Assembly: GCA_903928615.1 (NCBI GenBank)
Contig: CAIYRJ010000407.1
Coordinates: forward strand, 1-11,130
Length of the DNA: 11,130 nucleotides
Direction of reading: 5' to 3'
Source: an uncultured Actinomycetes bacterium
GTDB taxonomy: Bacteria > Actinomycetota > Thermoleophilia > Miltoncostaeales > Miltoncostaeaceae
Program-made: the position numbers and the translations under genes
Shown: positions 5,903-11,130 of the stretch, in pieces
Layout of the letters: each line of letters opens with the position of its first letter
How positions within the stretch are numbered: the stretch's first letter is position 1
The notes under the pieces: generated by a model
Told to the model about the DNA's origin: nothing
Databases searched by the model: none
The model's input: the letters and a program-made list of their open reading frames with translations, nothing else

Positions 5903-7369
5903 ATGAAGCGCCTGCTCATGGGCATATCCGGCGTCGTGCTCGCGGCGTCGGCATCCGTGCCCGCCCTCGGGGTGGTGTCGCAAGGCACCTTCCGCATGGG
6001 GGCGGACGCGGCGTGGGCGCGCGGGATCGACGGCGCGGGCACCCGCGTGGCCGTGCTCGACATGGGCTTCGGCGGCCTTGACGAGTCGATCGCCGCGGGT
6101 GAGCTCCCGCCGCGTGACCAGATGGAGGTTAAGTCGTTCGACGCGGTGAACGGCCTCGAGGGACGCGACAACCTGGGCGCGCGCACCCAGCACGGCACGC
6201 GCATGGCCGAGATCGTGCGCGATGTCGCGCCGGGCGCCCGCCTGGTGCTCGTCAACTACGCCGACATCAACGGATTCCTGCAGGCCACCGACTGGATCGC
6301 GGCGAACGGGATCCCCGTGGTGAACCACTCCAACTCGATCCTCGGCGGTCCATTCGACGGCACCGGCATCCTCGCCCGCGCCGTCGACTCCGCCGCGGCG
6401 CGCGGCGTGCTGTGGGTCAACTCGGGCGGCAACTTCGCCGAGCGCCACTGGCGCGGCGTGCCCTCGCCGGCTGGCACCGAGCTGCTGATCGCCCCGCAGC
6501 CCGGCGAGACAATCGCCTTCGGCCTGGGATGGAACGACCCGGCGCTCACGGCGGTGCTCTCCGTGCAGCGCCAGCAGGCGGATGGCTCGTGGACCGAGGT
6601 GGCGGTGAGTGATGCCACCCGCCGCACGAAGCCGGTGGCGGTGGATGGCGGCGCGTGGCGCCTGGTGGTCACGCGCACGGCGGGACCCGATGCGCCGGTG
6701 GATGTTTTCTCGCGCACGGTCGGGTTCGGTGCGCTGGCGGTGGCAGACGGCAGCGTGGCCACGCCGGCGGATGCCGCGGGCGCGCTGGCGGTGGGCGCCG
6801 TGCCCTGGCAGGAGAGCGAGCCCGCGCGCTACTCATCGCGCGGTCCCACGCAGGACGGCCGGGCCAAGCCCGATCTCGTGGGCCCCACCTACGTGACGGC
6901 CAATGTGTTGTTCCCCGGCACGGCCGGCACCTCGGCGGCGTCCGCGCACGTGGCGGGCGTGGCCGCCCTGGTGCGTGATGAGCGCGCGGCGCTCGGCCAG
7001 CCCGTCGACGTGGCCTCGCTGCGCGCGGACATCACGAGCCGGGCGCGCGACCTCGGCACCGAGGGCCCCGATGCGGGAACCGGCGCCGGCATGGCCCGCT
7101 ACGACGTCGTTCCCCCCCGCATCGGCGTCACCGCCTCGCCGGGGCTGAGGTCGACGGTGCGCATTCGCGCATTCGATGCCGGCACCATGCAGTCGGTGTC
7201 GCTCAGCGTGAACGGCCGGGCCATCCGCACGGCGCCGGGTCCGCATATGCGCCAGCAGGTGACCCTGCGGAAGGGGCGCAACCGGGTGGACGTGACGGCG
7301 CGCGACCTTGCGGGGAACGAGTCGGTGGTGCGGCGCGTGATCGTGCGCCGGGAGGCCCCGCGCCGATGA
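5903..7369 (+). CDS. Secreted subtilisin-family (S8) serine protease, 488 aa
   Basis: Subtilase fold with a complete catalytic set: Asp53 (VAVLDMGFGG), His97 (QHGTRMAEIV), oxyanion Asn177 (VNSGGNFAERHW) and nucleophile Ser344 (GTSAASAHVAGVAAL). Residues 1 to about 25 are a Sec signal peptide with a basic start and an Ala/Val-rich core. The catalytic domain follows almost at once, with no visible propeptide. About 165 residues separate Asn177 from Ser344 and include a beta-rich insert (about 190-280). RYSSRGPTQDGRAKPDLVGP (309-328) is typical of the family. Residues 404-484 look like one Ig-like beta domain. The canonical Pro after the Ser motif is Ala (GTSAASAH). ATG at 5903 has only a weak CGGA upstream. 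It overlaps the next gene by ATGA. Substrate unknown; it acts outside the membrane. Confidence 0.9.
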   Translation: MKRLLMGISGVVLAASASVPALGVVSQGTFRMGADAAWARGIDGAGTRVAVLDMGFGGLDESIAAGELPPRDQMEVKSFDAVNGLEGRDNLGARTQHGTRMAEIVRDVAPGARLVLVNYADINGFLQATDWIAANGIPVVNHSNSILGGPFDGTGILARAVDSAAARGVLWVNSGGNFAERHWRGVPSPAGTELLIAPQPGETIAFGLGWNDPALTAVLSVQRQQADGSWTEVAVSDATRRTKPVAVDGGAWRLVVTRTAGPDAPVDVFSRTVGFGALAVADGSVATPADAAGALAVGAVPWQESEPARYSSRGPTQDGRAKPDLVGPTYVTANVLFPGTAGTSAASAHVAGVAALVRDERAALGQPVDVASLRADITSRARDLGTEGPDAGTGAGMARYDVVPPRIGVTASPGLRSTVRIRAFDAGTMQSVSLSVNGRAIRTAPGPHMRQQVTLRKGRNRVDVTARDLAGNESVVRRVIVRREAPRR

Positions 7370-9507
7370 CCCGCTCGCTCCGACTCATCGGCGCCGCGGC
7401 GCTCGCCGCCTGCGCGCCGACGATCCCGGCCGCGGCGTCCGCCGGCGCGCAGGTGCCGGTGCCCGTCACCGTCACGGCCTCGCCGGGAAGCACAGACGCC
7501 GTTGCCCACGCACTCGGGGCATCGTCGCTGCGCGTGGTGCGACGTGACGGCCGCGACCTGCAGGTGACGGCCTCGCCCGACCGCCTCGACGGCCTGCGCG
7601 CCATTCCCGGCGTGGCCGCCGCGCGCGCCGCGGGCGGCGGAATGGCCGAGACCGACCCCGACGACCCCGGCGCCGCGGTGGCGGCCAGCGGAGCGGTGCG
7701 CTCGGAGGGCTTCGAGCGGGTGGGAGCCGATGCGCTGCAGGCGCTCGCCGGCGACGGCGCGGGCGTCACGATCGCCGTGCTCGACCTGGGCTTCGGCAGC
7801 GCGCGAATCCCGTCCTTGCAGGCGAAGCGCGAACTGCCTCCCTCCGCGCGGCTCGAGACGCGCTCGTTCGACGCCACCTGGGGCCTCGCGGGGCGCAATG
7901 CCTATGGCAACGCCACCAACCATGGCGAGCTGGTGGCGCAGACGGTGTTCGACTACGCGCCGGCCGCGCAGTACGTGTTCGTCAACTACCACACCGAGCA
8001 GGACTTCCAGGCCGCGGTGGACTGGCTCATCCAGCGCCGGCCCGACGTGGTGGTTCACAGCAACAGCTTCATCGAGGGCCCGTTCGACGGCAGCGGGGCA
8101 GCGGCGCAGGCGGTCGACCGCGCGGCCGCGGCTGGGATCGCCTGGGTGAACTCCGCCGGCAACTACGCCGAGCGCCACTGGGAGGGCCAGTGGGCCGATG
8201 CCGACCAGGACGACGCGCTCGACTGGCCCACCACCCCGGGCTGGACCTTCCAGGTGGACGCCGGCAAGCCCATCACGTTCGCGCTCACGTGGGACCAGCC
8301 CGACGGCGCCGAGGTGACCGACCTCGACCTCGTGCTCGAGGAGCGCACCGCGGCCGGTGGCTGGTCTGAGGTGCGGGCATCGCGCGACTCGCAGGCGGCG
8401 GGCGCCCGTTCCTCGGAGCGCTTCACCGGCGTGCCCTCCGGCGATGGCGGCGAGTTCCGCGTGCGGGTGGTCCTGGCGGGCGGACCGCCGCCGCCGGGAC
8501 GCATCACGCTCTTCTCGCGCGAGATCCCCATGGACGCCCTGGGCGACCCCGCGCCGGGCAGCGTCCCGACCCCCGGCGACGCGGATGGCTCGATCACCGT
8601 CGGCGCGGTGGACTGGACGAACAACGGCCTGAAGTCCTACTCATCCCGCGGCCCCACCGATGACGGTCGCATGAAGCCCGACATCACCGCGCCCACCAAC
8701 ACCCGCGTGCTCACCGCCACCGGCCCGCGCTCGGTGGGCGGCACGTCGAACGCCGCGCCGAACGCGGCGGGTGCCATCGCGCTCATCATCGCGGCCCGAA
8801 AGCGCGCCGGCGCGCCCGTCGACCTGGCCGGCCTCGGCGACATCGTCGCCACGCAGGCGCTCGACCTCGGCGTGCCCGGCCCCGACGACCAGTTCGGTGC
8901 GGGGCGGGTGCGGGTTGACGTCGACCCGCCGGAGATCGTCGTGACCCCGCGGGTGCCGCGCCTGGTGAAGAAGTTGCCGGTCCGGTTGGCCGGTTCGATC
9001 GAGGATGCCTCGCGCCTCACAGGATGGTCGGTGCTGGTGAACGGCCGCACGGTGGTGCGCAAGCAGGGGGAGACCTCGCCGGTCGCCGCGCTCGGACGTC
9101 GCTGGCTTCCCGACGGGCGCCACGTGGTGGAGCTGCGTGCGGGCGACTGGCCCGGCAACACGGGCGTTCGCAGCTTCCCGGTGCTCGTGGACACGCGCGC
9201 CCCGCGCATCCGGTCGTTCCGGATCGAGCGCGCGGGCCTGCAGCAGTCGATGCGTGCAGGCGCCGCCGTGGCGCGCCCGGCCCGCGCCGTCATGGTGGCC
9301 GACGATGTGAGCGCGTCGGTGCTTCGCATCTCCCTGGTGTCCGCGGACGGGCGCGAGGTTCGGCGCACGGCGCGATTCACGGGTACGGCCCGGCGCGCCG
9401 TGTCGCTGGGCGCGCTCGCGCCCGGGCGCTACACGGCCACGATCACCGCCTCGGATGCGGTGGGGCACACCCGCACCACCACCCGCACCCTCGCGCTCGG
9501 GCGCTAG
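7366..9507 (+). CDS. Secreted subtilisin-family (S8) serine protease, 713 aa, paralogue of the preceding gene
   Basis: The catalytic set is intact: Asp140 (IAVLDLGFGS), His186 (NHGELVAQTV, with Glu where HGT is usual), Asn266 (VNSAGNYAERHW) and Ser461 (GTSNAAPNAAGAIAL, with Asn for the His of the usual PHVAG). A signal peptide covers about 1-27. Residues 30-90 resemble a small propeptide-like domain with a LDGLRAIPGVAAAR segment; this is a guess from pattern only. A beta-rich insert lies between Asn266 and Ser461 (about 275-405). Two Ig-like beta domains follow (about 520-610 and 612-711). It shares long blocks with the previous protein (SFDA..GL.GR, HSNS, GPFDG.G, GN.AERHW.G, YSSRGPT.DGR.KPD), so the two are tandem paralogues. 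ATG at 7366 overlaps the upstream stop (ATGA), implying coupled translation. No membrane anchor or sorting motif was found. Confidence 0.9.
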   Translation: MTRSLRLIGAAALAACAPTIPAAASAGAQVPVPVTVTASPGSTDAVAHALGASSLRVVRRDGRDLQVTASPDRLDGLRAIPGVAAARAAGGGMAETDPDDPGAAVAASGAVRSEGFERVGADALQALAGDGAGVTIAVLDLGFGSARIPSLQAKRELPPSARLETRSFDATWGLAGRNAYGNATNHGELVAQTVFDYAPAAQYVFVNYHTEQDFQAAVDWLIQRRPDVVVHSNSFIEGPFDGSGAAAQAVDRAAAAGIAWVNSAGNYAERHWEGQWADADQDDALDWPTTPGWTFQVDAGKPITFALTWDQPDGAEVTDLDLVLEERTAAGGWSEVRASRDSQAAGARSSERFTGVPSGDGGEFRVRVVLAGGPPPPGRITLFSREIPMDALGDPAPGSVPTPGDADGSITVGAVDWTNNGLKSYSSRGPTDDGRMKPDITAPTNTRVLTATGPRSVGGTSNAAPNAAGAIALIIAARKRAGAPVDLAGLGDIVATQALDLGVPGPDDQFGAGRVRVDVDPPEIVVTPRVPRLVKKLPVRLAGSIEDASRLTGWSVLVNGRTVVRKQGETSPVAALGRRWLPDGRHVVELRAGDWPGNTGVRSFPVLVDTRAPRIRSFRIERAGLQQSMRAGAAVARPARAVMVADDVSASVLRISLVSADGREVRRTARFTGTARRAVSLGALAPGRYTATITASDAVGHTRTTTRTLALGR

Positions 9508-9603
9508 TGACCGATCCCCGGGCGCTCCGCGGCCCGATTTCGCAATATTCCGGGCAGCGCGACGCAGCGCCGCTGAATCCTTCCCACGCCAACGAGGTAT
9601 CTC

Positions 9604-9837
9604 ATGCCGCTTGACCGCGAAGAGAAGAGCAAGCTGAGGGACATGGTCTCCCTCGCCAACAAGTCGAACGTGGACGATGCCATCGCCGCGGTGGAGGCCG
9701 CTCGTGCGACCCTCCCCGAGGACGACAAGGACTACGCGCGCCTCACGGGGTGGCTCGAGGACCTGTCCCACGTCGCCGGTGGCAAGGTGATCGGCCGCAC
9801 GGGCGACCCGGGCAGCCAGCCGGACGGCATGGCCTAG
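9604..9837 (+). CDS. Small hydrophilic protein of unknown function (77 aa)
   Basis: I do not recognise this protein. ATG at 9604 is preceded by GAGGT (9594-9598) with 5-base spacing. The product is hydrophilic and helical for residues 4-57 (DREEKSKLRDMVSLANKS, then VDDAIAAVEAARATLPEDDKDYARLTGWLEDL), with a Gly-rich, probably loose end. It has no signal peptide, membrane span or cysteine, so it is cytoplasmic if real. The frame has coherent amphipathic composition and a plausible ribosome site. The 96-base gap after the protease gene holds only a weak 5-bp hairpin (9519-9536) followed by ATTT, so it may be the last gene of that operon or have its own promoter. Confidence 0.7.
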   Translation: MPLDREEKSKLRDMVSLANKSNVDDAIAAVEAARATLPEDDKDYARLTGWLEDLSHVAGGKVIGRTGDPGSQPDGMA

Positions 9838-9842
9838 GAAAA

Positions 9843-9883
9843 GGCCCGCCAGGGCCTGCCGGACTGCCTAGCTCCGGCGGGCC
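9843..9883. terminator. Inverted repeat between convergent genes, possible two-way terminator
   Basis: GGCCCGCC (9843-9850) and GGCGGGCC (9876-9883) are perfect 8-base complements enclosing 25 bases. They lie just after the stop of the 77-aa gene and over the stop of the opposing gene (9870-9868). There is no T-tract on the plus side. On the minus strand the repeat is followed by TTTTCC, so it could end the minus-strand transcript. Confidence 0.4.
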
Positions 9884-10371
9884 CGGGCCGCCTTCCCGGT
9901 GAGCAGGCGCTGCAGCCGCCTGGTCTCCGCAAGGGCATTCACCTGACGCCGGTCGGCCGCGCTCCAGTGGCCGCGGCGAAGCCGCTCCTCACGCCCCTCC
10001 CGGGCCTCCACCCAGCGCTCATAGCCCTGGATGAGCCCGTTGATCGCATCGGCCAGCTCGATGCCGGACGGCGTTGCCGTGAAGGGGCCGTCGTTGAGGG
10101 TCAGCCCGCGCTGGGGATCCCACGCCAGCTCGCCCGATCCGTCGCTGGCCACCACGCGCAGCGCCTCGGGACCCACGCGCACCTGCGCGCCATGCCATTC
10201 GCGCTTGAGTACGCCGCTTTCGACCGCCGGCCGGAACCCGAACGCGCGCAGGCGGCGTCGCTCCTGCGCCGTCGACCACACCTGGTGGGTGGAATCGAGC
10301 AGGGGCACGAGCCGCTCGGTGATCGCCGCGGTGCGATCGCCGTCCGCAGGGCCTGAGGCGTCACTGGCCAC
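9868..10371 (-). CDS. Protein of unknown function (167 aa)
   Basis: I do not recognise this protein. The stop is TAG at 9870-9868. The start is inferred as GTG at 10371 (VASDASGPADGDRTAAITERLVP), because the frame further upstream is Arg-rich, has no family character and would run through the rpoB promoter region. There is no Shine-Dalgarno before this GTG. CATACT on the minus strand (10383-10378) ends 6 bases before it, so a leaderless mRNA is possible. The middle (about 50-115) alternates beta-like segments (VLKREWHGAQVRVGPEALRVVASDGSGELAWD). A helical part (IELADAINGLIQGYERWVEAREGREERLRRGHW) and a basic tail rich in Arg and Ala follow. It has no signal peptide or membrane segment. It converges with the 77-aa gene and diverges from rpoB. 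Confidence 0.7.
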   Translation of the reverse strand: MASDASGPADGDRTAAITERLVPLLDSTHQVWSTAQERRRLRAFGFRPAVESGVLKREWHGAQVRVGPEALRVVASDGSGELAWDPQRGLTLNDGPFTATPSGIELADAINGLIQGYERWVEAREGREERLRRGHWSAADRRQVNALAETRRLQRLLTGKAARARRS

Positions 10372-10432
10372 ACGGTGAGTATGGCGGGAGTTCCGGGGGC
10401 GCGCCGTAACCCGGGCGTGCCCGGGCCGAACG

Positions 10433-10440
10433 TGTATGAT
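10433..10440 (+). promoter_or_regulatory. Candidate rpoB promoter (TGTATGAT)
   Basis: TATGAT at 10435-10440 is the best -10 box in the 242-base gap before rpoB, preceded by TG. No good -35 hexamer stands 16-18 bases upstream. The octamer is identical to that before rplK. The gene lies behind a strong terminator and an opposing gene, so a local promoter is required. Transcription would begin near 10447. Confidence 0.5.
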
Positions 10441-10446
10441 GGCCGT

Positions 10447-10613
10447 TCCGCCGTCGCCGCCAATTGCGCCCAATGCCCGGCGCGGCGGCCTGCGGTGGAC
10501 GCGTACGACGTGCCCGAACCGCTGCCCGCTCACATATTCCGCGTCTTCGCGCTTGCGGCGCCCGCTGCCGCATGCCCATACATCACCGAGCTCACGTCAG
10601 GAGGCTCTGCGAC
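10447..10613 (+). promoter_or_regulatory. rpoB 5' leader, about 165 bases
   Basis: This is untranslated sequence between the candidate start site and the rpoB TTG. TGCGGC (10554-10559) and GCCGCA (10567-10572) form a 6-bp hairpin with a 7-base loop. The stretch ends in the ribosome site AGGAGG (10599-10604). No other clear element or gene was seen. Confidence 0.4.
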
Positions 10614-11130
10614 TTGAGCACGCCCACTGCCCGCCGCACCCGCGAGCGCCGATTCTTCTACCCCGCCGAGACGCAGGATGCCGCCGCGAGCATCCCCGAC
10701 GTCCCGAATCTCATCGCCATCCAGCGCGCGAGCTTCGACTGGTTCCTGAATGAGGGACTCCGGGAGACCGTCGACGACATCTCGCCAATCCAGGACTTCA
10801 CCGGCACGCTCATGGTGGAGTTCGGTCCCTACACCATCGGGGGCTGGGAGCCCGGCATGCCGTTCGATGAGATCATGCCGAACAACCCCATCAAGGAGTG
10901 CCGCGAGAAGGACCTCACCTACGCGGCCCCGCTCACGATGGAGGTCTCCTTCGTCAACAAGGAGACCGGCGAGATCCGCCGCCAGAAGGTCTTCATGGGC
11001 GACCTTCCGCTCATGACCGAGTTCGGCACGTTCATCATCAACGGCACCGAGCGCGTCATCGTCACGCAGCTCGTGCGCTCGCCGGGCGCGTACCTGATGG
11101 AGCCCAAGGACCGCGAGAAGCAGGTCTTCA
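10614..11130 (+). CDS. rpoB: DNA-directed RNA polymerase subunit beta, N-terminal part (cut by window edge)
   Basis: The first 172 codons of the RNA polymerase beta subunit, open at the right edge. The start is TTG at 10614, 9 bases after AGGAGG (10599-10604); the first residues read [17 protein letters not shown]. Beta-subunit hallmarks follow: [19 protein letters not shown] (26-44), [47 protein letters not shown], and [33 protein letters not shown] in the protrusion/lobe part. In the region present nothing is broken. The rifampicin-resistance region lies beyond the window. rpoC would be expected downstream. Confidence 0.97.
   Translation, partial: MSTPTARRTRERRFFYPAETQDAAASIPDVPNLIAIQRASFDWFLNEGLRETVDDISPIQDFTGTLMVEFGPYTIGGWEPGMPFDEIMPNNPIKECREKDLTYAAPLTMEVSFVNKETGEIRRQKVFMGDLPLMTEFGTFIINGTERVIVTQLVRSPGAYLMEPKDREKQVF

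Noticed and set aside
7099..8178. Minus-strand frame of 359 codons over the protease pair
   Set aside because: It overlaps two well-supported S8 coding regions, and its composition is that of a high-GC antisense frame.
9519..9540. Terminator after the second protease
   Set aside because: Only a 5-bp stem (CGGGC/GCCCG) followed by ATTT; too weak to call.
5903..10371. Phage, toxin-antitoxin or defence island between rplL and rpoB
   Set aside because: No integrase, transposase, toxin, nuclease or helicase signature is present; secreted proteases alone do not support it.
10372..10533. N-terminal extension of the 167-aa minus-strand protein to 221 residues
   Set aside because: The added part is Arg/His-rich, crosses the rpoB promoter-like box and lacks a ribosome site.

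Overview
The window is very GC-rich, protein-dense bacterial chromosome. The gene order rpmG - tRNA-Trp - secE - nusG - rplK - rplA - rplJ - rplL ... rpoB is the classical beta (RNA polymerase/ribosomal) operon region. High GC, Ala/Glu/Arg-rich proteins, GTG/TTG/CTG starts and TANNNT-type -10 boxes suggest an actinobacterium (Actinomycetota). A deep lineage such as Thermoleophilia is possible, but the sequence alone does not prove it.

Region 1 (20-1899, minus strand): an acyl-CoA synthetase of the AMP-forming CaiC-like type (268-1899), translationally coupled by TGATG to an 82-residue acidic helical protein of unknown function (20-268). It diverges from the translation cluster.

Region 2 (1972-5892, plus strand): ribosomal protein L33 (GTG start, zinc-ribbon form), tRNA-Trp(CCA), SecE, NusG (TTG start), L11, L1, L10 and L7/L12. 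A promoter-like TATGAT box lies between nusG and rplK. The 182-base gap between rplA and the inferred rplJ start holds a structured leader. It has a three-way-junction-like fold, a GC hairpin, and a helix of about 10 bp that would bury the very strong rplJ Shine-Dalgarno. The L10 start appears to be a CTG codon. L10 carries an unusual acidic tail of 86 residues. A 14-bp intrinsic terminator closes the block after rplL.

Region 3 (5903-10371): material between rplL and rpoB, which are adjacent in most bacteria. It holds two overlapping (ATGA) paralogous secreted subtilisin-family (S8) proteases of 488 and 713 residues, both with complete Asp/His/Asn/Ser catalytic sets. A 77-residue unknown protein follows, then a convergent 167-residue unknown protein on the minus strand.

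Region 4 (10372-11130): a leader/promoter region with a second TATGAT box and the first 172 codons of rpoB (TTG start), cut by the window edge.

The most notable points are the secreted protease pair that splits the beta operon, the SD-sequestering rplJ leader with its CTG start, and the acidic L10 tail. No CRISPR array, insertion sequence, phage gene or recognisable defence system was seen.
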